64,000 nt of DNA, from positions 56,254-120,253 of the forward strand of contig JBCDAU010000016.1 in NCBI GenBank assembly GCA_039185015.1, in the 5' to 3' direction. This DNA is from JBCBSZ01 sp039185015. GTDB taxonomy: Bacteria > Actinomycetota > Acidimicrobiia > Acidimicrobiales > Poriferisodalaceae. This document shows positions 43,915-52,506 of this stretch, in pieces (position 1 is the first letter of the stretch; each line of letters opens with the position of its first letter). The translations under genes and the position numbers were made by a program. Below the pieces are notes generated by a model. The model was given only the letters and a program-made list of their open reading frames with translations, did not search any database and was not told where the DNA came from.

Positions 43915-44331
43915 ATGGACGCGGAGAGCCAGGCATCGTTGGACACCGTGATGGCCTTCATGGGGGCGATGGGCAGCGGCGACATGAGCGCCATGGGAGA
44001 GCTCATGGCCGAGGACATGGTGTGGCACAACGAAGGCGATGCGGCGATGCCGTGGATCGGCCCGTGGCAGGGCAGGCAGGCGATCTTCGAGTTCCTCGGC
44101 GTGTTCTCGTCCAACCTCGAGACCACGGTGTGGGAGAACGAGGACGCCTTCGCCTCGGGCGACACGGTCGCCGTCTTCGGCCGGATGGACGGACGCACCA
44201 CCGGCTCCGGCGCCGAGATCGGCGAGTTCACCTTCGCCCTCCGCGCCCGCGTGCGCGACGGCAAGCTCGTGCTCTGGAACTGGTTCGAGGACAGCTTCGC
44301 GGTCAGCCGCGCCTACCACGGCACGGCCTGA
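43915..44331 (+). CDS. SnoaL-like (NTF2-fold) protein
   Basis: A 138-residue protein with the NTF2-like cone fold: N-terminal helix LDTVMAFMGAMGSGDMSAMG, ELMAEDMVWHNEGD, the IFEFLGVFSSNL helix and strands AVFGRMDGRTTGSG and VRDGKLVLWNWFED. A GGAG ribosome-binding site precedes the chosen ATG; ten upstream residues in the open frame are disfavoured. The family includes small isomerases, hydrolases and ligand-binding proteins. It converges tightly with the sulfatase gene (9-bp gap). Confidence 0.8.
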   Translation: MDAESQASLDTVMAFMGAMGSGDMSAMGELMAEDMVWHNEGDAAMPWIGPWQGRQAIFEFLGVFSSNLETTVWENEDAFASGDTVAVFGRMDGRTTGSGAEIGEFTFALRARVRDGKLVLWNWFEDSFAVSRAYHGTA

Positions 44332-44340
44332 ACCCCCGGG

Positions 44341-45918
44341 CTACGCCGTCGGTCGGCCGACGGTGCTCAGGTCGTCGGCTGCGGCCATCTGGTCGACCAG
44401 TGCCTCGAGCAGCGCGGTCCGGGTCGACGGACTCCGTCCCGGGACGGCCAGGTTGACCAACTCGTCGGGATCGCTGTCGAGGTCGTAGAGCATCTCGAAG
44501 CGATTCGCATCGCGGGTGAACCGATGCCGGTCGGTGACGACCGTACGAGTTCGTTCGGGCCAACCCCCTCGGACGTCAGCGAGGGGGAAGTCGTCCTCGA
44601 CGAGGACCGCATCCCGAACGACGGACCTCCGGTCGTCGAGCACCGGGCGGAGCGAGGTGCCCTGCATCCCATCGAAGCCCTCGACGCCGCACAGATCGAG
44701 CACCGTCGATGGGAGATCGACGCTCGCCGCCAGGCTCTCGGTGCGCTGGGCCGCCCGCCCCGGGTCCACGATCACGAGCGGCGTGCGGAGGCAACCCTGG
44801 AAGTGCATCACGCCCTTGAGCATCAGGCCGTGGTCGCCGCCCATGTCACCGTGGTCGGTCGTGAAGATCACGATCGTGTCGTCGGTGGTGCCGAGGTCCT
44901 CGATGGCGGCGACGATCCGACCGACACCGTGGTCGATGGCCTCGATCATCCCGTAGGTCGCCGCCGTTGCCGCACGGACGACGTCGGGCGTCGCCCCGAA
45001 CGGGATGACGTAGGGCCGTCGCCCGCGCTGGTCGGCATCGAGCCCGCGGAAGAAGGTGAGGTGCTCCGGCCAGTCCTCACCGGGATCGTCGAACGTGCGA
45101 GGCAGCTCGATGTCGTCCGGATCGTAGCGGCTGAACCACGGCTCGGGCGGCGCCATCGGGTGGTGGGGGTCGGGGAACGAGCACCACACCATCCACGGCG
45201 TCGCCGCCTCGGTCGAGCCACGGATGAAGTCGATCGTCCGCTCGGTGACGAACGAGGTCGAGGACGCCTCCTCCGGGATGGGCGACGGGTGCACCTGCCA
45301 CCAGTGGGGCGATCGTGCGGCTACCGGCCAGGTCGGATCGAGACCCGCCCGCAACACGTCGTGCTCGACGCCGAGCTCCCGAGCCCAGCGGTAGTGGTGG
45401 CCGCCGGCGGTCGCTCCGTGGCCGATGGTCAGGTCGACGTGACCGAAGCCGTAGAAGTCGTCGATGGCCGGGGCTTCGGTGTCCTCGTAGCGCTCCTGGT
45501 GTTCGACGGTGTCCCAGCCCTCCGCGAAGGGCGACCAGCGACCGGGGTAGCCGCGGTCGTGCACGGCGTCGCGGCTGAGGCCGTGCTGCAGATGGGACTT
45601 GCCGATCAGCGCGGTGCTCCACCCCTCGTCGCGGAGCCGACCCACGAAGGTGGCCACGTTGATCGGCAGGGACCGGTCGTTGAACACCACCCCGTGGGCC
45701 GACGGGAGCCTCCCGGTCATGATCGTCGACCGGTTGGGCATGCAGATCGGGTTGTTCACGTACGCACGGTCGAACACCGTGCCCCGCGCGGCCAGCGCAT
45801 CGAGGTTCGGAGTACGAACGACCTGGTTGCCGCCGAAGCCGAGGTGGTCGGCTCGGAGCTGGTCGCAGATGACGAAGAGGACGTTCGGCCGGCGGACCTC
45901 GCCGTCGGGCTCCGTCAT
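44341..45918 (-). CDS. Sulfatase (formylglycine-dependent type I)
   Basis: A 525-residue sulfatase. The start ATG overlaps the stop of the AhpD-like gene (ATGA). The modification motif is C59-M-P-N-R63 (ICMPNRSTIMTG), where Cys59 becomes formylglycine. Metal-binding residues appear in LFVICDQLRADH near the N-terminus and FTTDHGDMGGDHGLM later, with the catalytic GKSHLQH block. No signal peptide is present, so it would act in the cytoplasm on imported sulfate or phosphonate esters. No formylglycine-generating enzyme gene is in the window. It shares an operon with the AhpD-like gene and presumably the TetR-type operator at 46531. Confidence 0.9.
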   Translation of the reverse strand: MTEPDGEVRRPNVLFVICDQLRADHLGFGGNQVVRTPNLDALAARGTVFDRAYVNNPICMPNRSTIMTGRLPSAHGVVFNDRSLPINVATFVGRLRDEGWSTALIGKSHLQHGLSRDAVHDRGYPGRWSPFAEGWDTVEHQERYEDTEAPAIDDFYGFGHVDLTIGHGATAGGHHYRWARELGVEHDVLRAGLDPTWPVAARSPHWWQVHPSPIPEEASSTSFVTERTIDFIRGSTEAATPWMVWCSFPDPHHPMAPPEPWFSRYDPDDIELPRTFDDPGEDWPEHLTFFRGLDADQRGRRPYVIPFGATPDVVRAATAATYGMIEAIDHGVGRIVAAIEDLGTTDDTIVIFTTDHGDMGGDHGLMLKGVMHFQGCLRTPLVIVDPGRAAQRTESLAASVDLPSTVLDLCGVEGFDGMQGTSLRPVLDDRRSVVRDAVLVEDDFPLADVRGGWPERTRTVVTDRHRFTRDANRFEMLYDLDSDPDELVNLAVPGRSPSTRTALLEALVDQMAAADDLSTVGRPTA

Positions 45919-46514
45919 GCCGTCGGGCTCGCGTGCTTGCCCGGCTCCCAGTCGGTCGCCGCGAGGAGCCGTCCGGCGGCCTCGATCGCCGGTGACTCCA
46001 ACGTGGTCGCCATCGTGTCGTTCCACCGGTTGAGGAACCCGAAGAAAGCGCACACCGCGACGATCGCGGTGATCTGGTCGTCGTCGAAGTGCCGCCGACA
46101 GGTCTCGATGTCGTCGTCGGTGACCTGGTTGGGCTGTTGCCCGGCGTGGAGCGCCAGACGCAGCGCCGCCCGCTCGGCATCGTCGAAGTGCTCGCTGGTC
46201 TCGAACGACCAGAGCGCTGCGAGCTTGGTCGGATCGACCCCGAGTCGCTCGGCGTGAGCGACCGTGTGCGCCTGGCAGTAGCGACATCCGGCAGCTGCGC
46301 TCGTGACGTGCGCGACCAGCTGGGCGAGCTGTTGGTCGATCAGGCCGTTGCCGACGACCGTCAACCCGAGGCCGGCGTAGGCCTCCAGCAGACCGGGTAC
46401 CCGCGTCATCGTCAGCGACGACTCCGGGACGAAGCCCATCATCGCCTCGTAGGCCTCCCAGATCGCAGCGTGGTCGTCCAGGCCGTCGAGCGGTGGTGCG
46501 ATGCGACTCACCAT
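45915..46514 (-). CDS. AhpD-like carboxymuconolactone decarboxylase family protein
   Basis: A 199-residue all-helical protein with the redox motif Cys77-R-Y-Cys80-x-x-His83 (GCRYCQAHTVAH), as in AhpD-type peroxidase partners. The second half extends the core and ends FGFLNRWNDTMATTLE. It could reduce peroxides or protect the pathway from hydrogen peroxide. It is first in a minus-strand unit with the sulfatase and is divergent from the FAD monooxygenase gene, with the two -35 boxes overlapping operator copies. Confidence 0.87.
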   Translation of the reverse strand: MVSRIAPPLDGLDDHAAIWEAYEAMMGFVPESSLTMTRVPGLLEAYAGLGLTVVGNGLIDQQLAQLVAHVTSAAAGCRYCQAHTVAHAERLGVDPTKLAALWSFETSEHFDDAERAALRLALHAGQQPNQVTDDDIETCRRHFDDDQITAIVAVCAFFGFLNRWNDTMATTLESPAIEAAGRLLAATDWEPGKHASPTA

Positions 46515-46530
46515 GAGGCTCCTCTTTCAC

Positions 46531-46584
46531 TGGTCACTTGACAAGCCAACGATGCTCCAGGAACATTCGCTTGTCAACTGACCA
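46531..46584. promoter_or_regulatory. Face-to-face divergent promoters with two inverted TetR-type operators
   Basis: Site 1 TGGTCACTTGACAA (46531-46544) and site 2 TTGTCAACTGACCA (46571-46584) are reverse complements with one mismatch, centres 40 bp apart. Site 1 contains TTGACA (46538-46543), a perfect -35 that with GAACAT (46561-46566, 17-bp spacer) can drive the FAD monooxygenase-tetR unit. Site 2 contains TTGACA on the minus strand (46572-46577) with the weaker CATCGT at 17 bp for the AhpD-sulfatase unit. Repressor binding would block both. Confidence 0.75.
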
Positions 46585-46600
46585 GCGAAGTGAGGGGCCG

Positions 46601-48346
46601 ATGGAGACCGTCGAGACCGAGGTGCTCGTCGTCGGCGCAGGTCCGGCGGGGCTCACGACCGCAGCACTGCTGGCTCGTTCCGGCATCGACGCGGTGACCT
46701 GCACGAAGTACGGCACCGCCAACTCGCCGCGCGCGCACATCACCAACCAGCGGGCGGTCGAGATCCTTCGCGACCTGGGCATCGAAGACGAGGTCCAAGC
46801 GCGTGCCCTCCCTCACGACCAGATGGGGATCCAGGTGTTCGCGACGTCGTTCACCGGTCGCGAGCTCTCCCGCAAGATGACGTGGGGCACCGGGGACGAC
46901 CGCATCGGCGACTACCGGTCCGCGAGCCCGTCGGCCATGTGCAACATCGCCCAGCACACGCTCGAGCCGCTCCTGCTGCGACGCGCTCGAGAGCTCGGCG
47001 CCGACATCCGCCAGCACCACGAGGTCAGCTCGATCGAGGATCGCGGCGACCACGTTCACGCCGTCGTCGAACCCCGCGACGGCACCGAGCGCTTCGCGGT
47101 CCGAGCTCGCTACGCGGTGGGGTGTGACGGCGCCCGCACCGTCGTCGGCCGCGACGGCGGGTTCGAGTTCGAGGGCCAGTCGGGCGGCGGTGATGCCGTC
47201 ACGGTCTGGATCGAGTGCGACCTCCGCGAGCACACGACCCACCGGCCCGGCGCGCTCTTCTTCACGGTCACGCCGTGGAGCCAGGACTTCGTCAGCATCT
47301 GGACCTGCGTCGAGCCGTTCGACGAGTGGAGCACGATCTTCACCCGCCCCGGTCTCGCCGCCGGCGAGATCGACGAGGCGTCCATCGCCGACAGCGTGCG
47401 GGCCGCGATCGGCGACGACGACATCCCGTTCACCATCAAGAACATCAGCCCCTGGCAGTTCAACCACGTCGTGGCGAAGCAGTACCGGCGCGGTCGCCTC
47501 CTCATCGCCGGAGACGCCGCGCACCGACATCCGCCGGCGAACGGGCTCGGCAGCAACACCTCGATGCAGGACGCCTACAACCTCGCGTGGAAGTTGGCCG
47601 CGGTCGTGCGCGGCCACGCCGGCGACGCGTTGCTCGACAGCTACGAGGCCGAGCGGCTGCCGGTCGGTCGCCGGGTCGTCGATCGAGCCAACCGGAGCGT
47701 CGCCGAGATGCTCCACTGGTTCGAACCGCTGGGGCTCGCACCCGGCATGAGCCCCGACGAGGTTGACCGCCGCCTCGACGAGCTCCACGGTCCGGGCGGC
47801 GGCGAGGATCGCGCGGCGCTCTACGCCGCCCTCGACCTCCTCGACGGCCAGTTCAACGCGCTCGGCGTCGAGCTCGGCCAGCACTACACCTCGAGCGCGA
47901 TCGTCGACCCGAGCGGGCCTCCCCTCGTGGGAGACCCCGACCTCGAGCACGTCGCCGCAGCGACTCCTGGCTCCCCCCTGCCCCATGCCTGGGTCGTCGC
48001 CGACCAACACGAGGTCTCGACCCTCGACGTGTGCGAGTACGAGTGCTTCACCCTCGTCGTCGGCGCCGACGGCGCTGCATGGGTCGACGCGGCCACGACC
48101 GTCGCCGAGCAGCTCGGCGTCCGCATCACCCCGGTCGTCATCTCGCTCGGCGCGTCGTACGACGACGTCTACGGCGCCTGGCACCGAATCCGAGGGATCG
48201 CCGACCACGGCGCGCTCCTCGTCAGACCCGACCGGATCGTCGCCTGGCGAGCGCCGATGCTGCCCGAACGGCCGACCCAGGATCTGCGCGCCGCGATGGA
48301 GCAGGTCCTCGGCCTCGCCGTCCCCTCGACCGTGGGGTCCGGATGA
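46601..48346 (+). CDS. FAD-dependent aromatic monooxygenase (PheA/TfdB type)
   Basis: A 581-residue flavoprotein hydroxylase. The dinucleotide-binding motif is GAGPAG (12-17), followed by the DG-type CDGARTVVG and the second FAD motif IAGDAAHRHPPANGLGSNT. The C-terminal thioredoxin-like domain (about 450-581) is typical of phenol/2,4-dichlorophenol hydroxylases and polyketide oxygenases. It would hydroxylate a phenolic substrate with NAD(P)H and oxygen. The ATG follows GAGGGG by 4 bp. The stop overlaps the tetR ATG. The substrate is unknown. Confidence 0.88.
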   Translation: METVETEVLVVGAGPAGLTTAALLARSGIDAVTCTKYGTANSPRAHITNQRAVEILRDLGIEDEVQARALPHDQMGIQVFATSFTGRELSRKMTWGTGDDRIGDYRSASPSAMCNIAQHTLEPLLLRRARELGADIRQHHEVSSIEDRGDHVHAVVEPRDGTERFAVRARYAVGCDGARTVVGRDGGFEFEGQSGGGDAVTVWIECDLREHTTHRPGALFFTVTPWSQDFVSIWTCVEPFDEWSTIFTRPGLAAGEIDEASIADSVRAAIGDDDIPFTIKNISPWQFNHVVAKQYRRGRLLIAGDAAHRHPPANGLGSNTSMQDAYNLAWKLAAVVRGHAGDALLDSYEAERLPVGRRVVDRANRSVAEMLHWFEPLGLAPGMSPDEVDRRLDELHGPGGGEDRAALYAALDLLDGQFNALGVELGQHYTSSAIVDPSGPPLVGDPDLEHVAAATPGSPLPHAWVVADQHEVSTLDVCEYECFTLVVGADGAAWVDAATTVAEQLGVRITPVVISLGASYDDVYGAWHRIRGIADHGALLVRPDRIVAWRAPMLPERPTQDLRAAMEQVLGLAVPSTVGSG

Positions 48347-48921
48347 CGACGCGGGCACTCCAGCGCGAGCACACCAGAGCCCGCATCGTCGAGGCGGCGA
48401 TCGAGGCGTTCGCCGACCGCGGGTTCGATGGCGCCACCACGAGGGACATCGCCACCCGAGCGGGCACGAACCAGGGGCTCGTCAGCTACCACTTCGAGAC
48501 CAAGGCCGACCTCTGGCGGGCTGCCGCCGACCGGCTGTGCAACGAGCTCGCCGAACGCCTCGAACGAGAGCTGGACGGACTGCCGAGCGGCTCGGAACGA
48601 GCGCGGGAGTCGCTGCGGATCTTCGTGCGGCTCAACGCGCAGCGGCCCGCGTTGTTCCACTTCCTGGTCGATGCGGGGCGGCACGACGGCGACCGGATGC
48701 GCTACCTGGTCGAGACCCATCTCCGACGCCGGTTCGCCGAGGTCGCACGCTTCACCGGCGACGAGGAGCACGCGGCGCACGCGTACTACGCGCTGGCCGG
48801 CGCATCGGGCCTGCTCTTCGCCGTCGCGCCCGAGTGTCGAGCGCTCACCGGCGTCGACGCGTCCGAGGCCGACGTGATCGAGCGCCACGCCGACTACGTC
48901 GCCCGGCTCTTCGTTCCCTGA
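48343..48921 (+). CDS. TetR-family regulator of the monooxygenase/sulfatase regulon
   Basis: A 192-residue TetR protein whose ATG overlaps the monooxygenase stop. The helix-turn-helix is TRDIATRAGTNQGLVSYHFE (about 32-51), after RARIVEAAIEAFADRGFDGA. Being cotranscribed with the monooxygenase gene, it probably autoregulates through the operators at 46531-46584. A third close match stands at 52446 before the kinase-like/SDR genes. It converges with an AraC gene with an 11-bp gap. Confidence 0.88.
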   Translation: MTTRALQREHTRARIVEAAIEAFADRGFDGATTRDIATRAGTNQGLVSYHFETKADLWRAAADRLCNELAERLERELDGLPSGSERARESLRIFVRLNAQRPALFHFLVDAGRHDGDRMRYLVETHLRRRFAEVARFTGDEEHAAHAYYALAGASGLLFAVAPECRALTGVDASEADVIERHADYVARLFVP

Positions 48922-48932
48922 CCCCGACGTCG

Positions 48933-49931
48933 CTACCGGACGGCGAGCGTCGCCGTCCGGACCTGCTCGGGGGTGTCGCCGGTCCAGTTGTGGAACGCCC
49001 GGTAGAACGAGCTCGTCTCCTCGTACCCCAGCAGGAACGAGATGTCCGCCGCCGAGATGTCCGGATCAGCCAGGTAGTGCCGAGCGAGGTCCTCGCGGGT
49101 CCGATCGAGCACTCGCTGGAAGGTCGTGCCCTCGGCGGCCAGCCGCCGGTGGAGCGTGCGAGTGCTCATCGCCAGCTCCGAGGCGATGTCACCCATGCTC
49201 GACCGGCCGACCGGGAGCAGCTCGAGCAACACGGCTCGGACCTGTTCGACGGCCGCGGCATCCTGTTCGAGGTCGGCGAGGCGGCGACGCAGCTCGGGCT
49301 CGAAGGCCTCCCACACCATCTCGTTCGCCGTCACGAACGGAGCAGCCCCATCGCCGGCGGAGAAGACGACGCTCTGCACCGACCCGGCCTGGAGATCGAC
49401 TCCGGCGTAGTCGCGGTACGCCTCCAGGTCATCCGGCAGCTCGGGGCAGACCACCTGCACCGGCTCGACGCGGCGACGGGTGCCGCGCCTGGCCAACTCG
49501 ATCCAGAACATCAGCTCGGACAACGCGACGACCAGCGGAGGGCGCTCGCCATTCGGCCACCGGTAGCCGATCGTCGTCGTGTTCGAGGTGATGTCCACGA
49601 GGAGGCGCATCGGGCCGATGAGGCGCTTGTAGGTGGCGATGCGCCGGGCAGCCAGGTTGAGGTTCGGGCTCATCAGCGCAGCGAAGATGGAGGGTGCGAA
49701 GATCTCGGCGCTGAAGACGTCCTCGATCCGGAGTGGCAGGTTCGGGTCGCCCGCCTCCTCCTCGATCGAGGTCCACAACGCGAAGAACTCCTCCTGCGAC
49801 AGCCACACCGGGCCGCCGGCCAGGAGGTCGGCGCGCAGACCGGCACGACGCAGCACGCTCGCCGGTCGAAGGCCGAGATCGCTGAGCATCACCCGCGCGC
49901 CGGGGTCGAGTGCGTACTTGCCCTGGCTCAC
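48933..49931 (-). CDS. AraC-family regulator (OruR/ArgR-like, AraC-binding-type domain)
   Basis: A 332-residue regulator with a GTG start preceded by GGAGG; a longer frame to 50090 would add 53 low-complexity residues. The N-terminal effector region (about 20-210) is the arabinose-binding-like domain found in OruR-type regulators (GGPVWLSQEEFFALWTSIEE, RIATYKRLIGPMRLLVD). The C-terminal AraC helix-turn-helix pair is SSMGDIASELAMSTRTLHRR and AADISFLLGYEETSSFYRAF. The target is unknown; it sits between the tetR gene and the SDR/kinase genes. Confidence 0.87.
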   Translation of the reverse strand: MSQGKYALDPGARVMLSDLGLRPASVLRRAGLRADLLAGGPVWLSQEEFFALWTSIEEEAGDPNLPLRIEDVFSAEIFAPSIFAALMSPNLNLAARRIATYKRLIGPMRLLVDITSNTTTIGYRWPNGERPPLVVALSELMFWIELARRGTRRRVEPVQVVCPELPDDLEAYRDYAGVDLQAGSVQSVVFSAGDGAAPFVTANEMVWEAFEPELRRRLADLEQDAAAVEQVRAVLLELLPVGRSSMGDIASELAMSTRTLHRRLAAEGTTFQRVLDRTREDLARHYLADPDISAADISFLLGYEETSSFYRAFHNWTGDTPEQVRTATLAVR

Positions 49932-50204
49932 CGACCTCCGACCTCCTCGGTCCGCGACCCGATGGTGGGCCACCTCTGCAACGTAGGAGCGCGAGCGGGC
50001 ATCCTCGGTCGCGGATCCCGCCAGACCACCCGCCGATCCGGACAGCGCCGGGTTGGCATCATCCGCGAGTCGACCGGCGACATCGGACATCGGGATGTGC
50101 CGGCGGCCACCCCGCGCTCACGACATGCCTCGCGTTCCACGCCATCTCGTGGTTGCGGTGGTAGCCCCATCCCGACGGCGGCCAGCGCCGAGATCTGTCG
50201 CCGC

Positions 50205-51032
50205 TCATGCCAGCGAGGCGGGGTCGACGAACAGGACGGTGTCGGGACCGGCGTCCCAGGTCGTCTCCTGGATCGCCTTGATCCACGGGATGATGTCGGT
50301 CGGCACGACGTTGCGGAACGCCGATCCCTCGGCCTCGGCGAGGTCGACCAGGGCGTCGACGAGACCCTGCGGGTCGAGCTGGTCCTCGAGACCGTCGCCT
50401 GACATGAACGCCTCGAACACCGCTGAGGGCGTGAGGCTCGCCGCCGGATCGAGCCACCGGAACATGGTCTCGACGCCCCGGTCGTTGAACCCCGTGCCAT
50501 AGGCCCCGGGGTTGATCGTGCAGATCTCGACCCCGGTGCCCATCAGCTCGAACTTCAGGCCCTCGGTGATGGACTCCAGGGCGTGCTTGGTCGCTGTGTA
50601 GATCGACACGAACGGCACCGTGATCAGACCACCCATCGAGCTGACGTTGATGATCTTGCCCGCGCCCCGTGCGACCATCTTCGGGGCGATGCCCTGGATC
50701 ATCGCGAGGGTCCCGAAGACGTTGACCTCGAAGTTCCTCCGCACCCGGCTCATCGGGATCTCGGCAGCCGGGCCGCCCTCCATGATCCCGGCGTTGTTGA
50801 TCAGGACGTCGGGATCGTGACGGAACGCTGCCTCGCGATCGTCCTCGTCGGTGATGTCGAGCACCATCACCTCCATCTCGACGCCCTCCTCGGCGGCAGC
50901 GGCGAGCAGTTCGGTCACCTGCGGAGCGATCTGCACGCCGGCGACGACGTCGTGGCCGCGCCGGGCCAGCTCGAGCGCTGCTCCACGGCCGAAGCCGCTG
51001 GCGGCTCCGGTGATCAGGATGGTCTTGGGCAT
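50205..51032 (-). CDS. Short-chain dehydrogenase/reductase
   Basis: A 275-residue classical SDR. The cofactor motif is TGAASGFG (8-15), then NNAG (79-82), catalytic Ser132 and Tyr145-x-x-x-Lys149 (YTATKHA). An AAGGAGGA ribosome-binding site precedes the ATG. It oxidises an alcohol or reduces a ketone with NAD(P). It follows the phosphotransferase-like gene by 119 bp and probably belongs to the same unit, which has the third TetR-type operator in its promoter. Confidence 0.92.
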   Translation of the reverse strand: MPKTILITGAASGFGRGAALELARRGHDVVAGVQIAPQVTELLAAAAEEGVEMEVMVLDITDEDDREAAFRHDPDVLINNAGIMEGGPAAEIPMSRVRRNFEVNVFGTLAMIQGIAPKMVARGAGKIINVSSMGGLITVPFVSIYTATKHALESITEGLKFELMGTGVEICTINPGAYGTGFNDRGVETMFRWLDPAASLTPSAVFEAFMSGDGLEDQLDPQGLVDALVDLAEAEGSAFRNVVPTDIIPWIKAIQETTWDAGPDTVLFVDPASLA

Positions 51033-51151
51033 GGTGGTTCCTCCTTGCTGCGGAGGACGCTACGACCGAGGCTCCCGGAGACGACTGGCCGATCCCGCCA
51101 ACGCGGTGTCCGTCGTGGCCACCGATGATGGGGGTGGGCGGAGCTCATCGA

Positions 51152-52264
51152 TCAGCCCTCCGCCAGCGACCGGACCGCGGCGATCGCATCGAGGTCCGTG
51201 ATGCCGGCGACGCAGCGCCGGAGGATGGTGTCGATGACGTGTTGTCCCTCGCCCGGGAGCAGCTCGTATTGGGCGTACGAGACGATGCCGTAGATGAAGC
51301 AGAAACCGACGGCGACCCGGAAGTCGAACCACACCTCGTCGATGTCACGATGCACGCCGTGGGCGGCCAGCTCGTCGACGTAGACCTGCACGAGCTCGCG
51401 CTCGCGACCGGCACGCACCCCGCGCTCGACGGACTGGCAGACGAAGTAGCCGAGGTCGTAGGCGCCGTTGGCGACGCCGAGGAGCTGGAAGTCGACCATG
51501 ACGAGCTCGTCCCGGCCGTCGAAGAACATGTTGTCGGAACGCCAATCGGCATGGCTCAACGTGGGCGCCGTCATGAGCTGCTCCTGCATGGCGGGCAGCA
51601 ACTCGACCCAGTCGTCACCGAAGGCGATGAGGTCGTCGTCGAGGAGCTCTGGTCGGTGCCGCTGACACGGTTCCCATCCGGCTGCGAGGAACTGGGGCAG
51701 CACGACGTTGTAGAGCGGGTCGGTGAGCTTGAACCAGGTCGCGCCGATGTCGTCCAGCTCGTCCGATTCGTGCCAGCCCGCGTGGAAGCGGGCGAGCGTC
51801 CTGATGGCGGTGCGCGCTTCGTCCCAGGTCACGCCGGTGGTGCGGTCGGCCTGACGCAACGCGCTCAGGTCCTCCATCACGATGATCGCCATGCTCTTGT
51901 CCTCGGCGACCATCGCCGCGTGTACCTCGGCGGTGCGGAGCTCCGACCTCGGTGCGAGCTCGGTGTAGAAGCGAGCCTCACGCTCGTAGACGTTCATGCC
52001 GTCGGCCATGGCCCGCTGAGCGGGCACGTCGATCGGCCACTTGATGATGAGCGTCGCCGGACCGCCGCCGCCGTCGTAGGTCAGCGACGCTCGTGCCAGT
52101 TGGCCGAGCAGCCCGACGCCGACCTGGAACGGCTCGATCTTCGCCTCGGCGACCGAGGTGCCGCCATCGATGGCACCGCTCGTGCGGAGCACGGATGTGA
52201 ACCACCCGGCGTCGACGTCATCGATCGAGCCCGGCAGCCCGACCTCGTGACCTGCGATGGGCAT
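51152..52264 (-). CDS. Aminoglycoside phosphotransferase (APH)-fold kinase
   Basis: A 370-residue kinase-like protein. The catalytic loop is His238-x-Asp240-x-x-x-x-Asn245 (SHADWRSDNMFF), followed by the metal-binding VDFQ. The N-lobe has the ATP-binding Lys in TLIIKWP and the VMEDLS hinge. The family includes hydroxyl-compound and acyl-CoA-linked kinases in degradative clusters, besides resistance enzymes. With SDR and LLM oxidoreductase neighbours, a metabolic kinase is more likely than an aminoglycoside resistance protein. The TetR-type operator at 52446 lies 182 bp upstream. Confidence 0.85.
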   Translation of the reverse strand: MPIAGHEVGLPGSIDDVDAGWFTSVLRTSGAIDGGTSVAEAKIEPFQVGVGLLGQLARASLTYDGGGGPATLIIKWPIDVPAQRAMADGMNVYEREARFYTELAPRSELRTAEVHAAMVAEDKSMAIIVMEDLSALRQADRTTGVTWDEARTAIRTLARFHAGWHESDELDDIGATWFKLTDPLYNVVLPQFLAAGWEPCQRHRPELLDDDLIAFGDDWVELLPAMQEQLMTAPTLSHADWRSDNMFFDGRDELVMVDFQLLGVANGAYDLGYFVCQSVERGVRAGRERELVQVYVDELAAHGVHRDIDEVWFDFRVAVGFCFIYGIVSYAQYELLPGEGQHVIDTILRRCVAGITDLDAIAAVRSLAEG

Positions 52265-52445
52265 GAGGGTCCCCTCCCCTGGTGGTACGTGTCGATGGAG
52301 TCACCGCTGCGGGCAGGTACGACTGGGCTGGACCGCCCACGCTTGATCCGTCCGACGGTCCGGGCCCGACCCGGCCACGTCGCCCCCTCGCTCGGACTCC
52401 TCGGCTCGCTGGTGCGAGACGGGACGCTACTCACCACCCCTCAAA

Positions 52446-52459
52446 TTGTCGACTGACAA
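52446..52459 (-). promoter_or_regulatory. Third TetR-type operator copy
   Basis: TTGTCGACTGACAA matches TTGTCAACTGACCA at 46571 in 12 of 14 positions. It lies between the LLM oxidoreductase stop and the kinase-like gene, in a 242-bp gap. On the minus strand its TTGTCA can serve as a -35 for a promoter reading into the kinase-SDR genes. It links that unit to the tetR at 48343. Confidence 0.6.
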
Positions 52460-52506
52460 GCAACTCGAGAAGGGCTCGCGACACGGCGGAGCGCTCGCTC
52501 CGGAGG

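Noticed and set aside
47763..50402. 879-residue plus-strand frame over the monooxygenase, tetR and AraC genes
   Set aside because: Ser/Thr/Arg-rich out-of-frame reading; ignores three clear genes.
51152..52264. Aminoglycoside resistance gene
   Set aside because: APH fold only; metabolic neighbours and a regulated operon make a catabolic kinase more likely.
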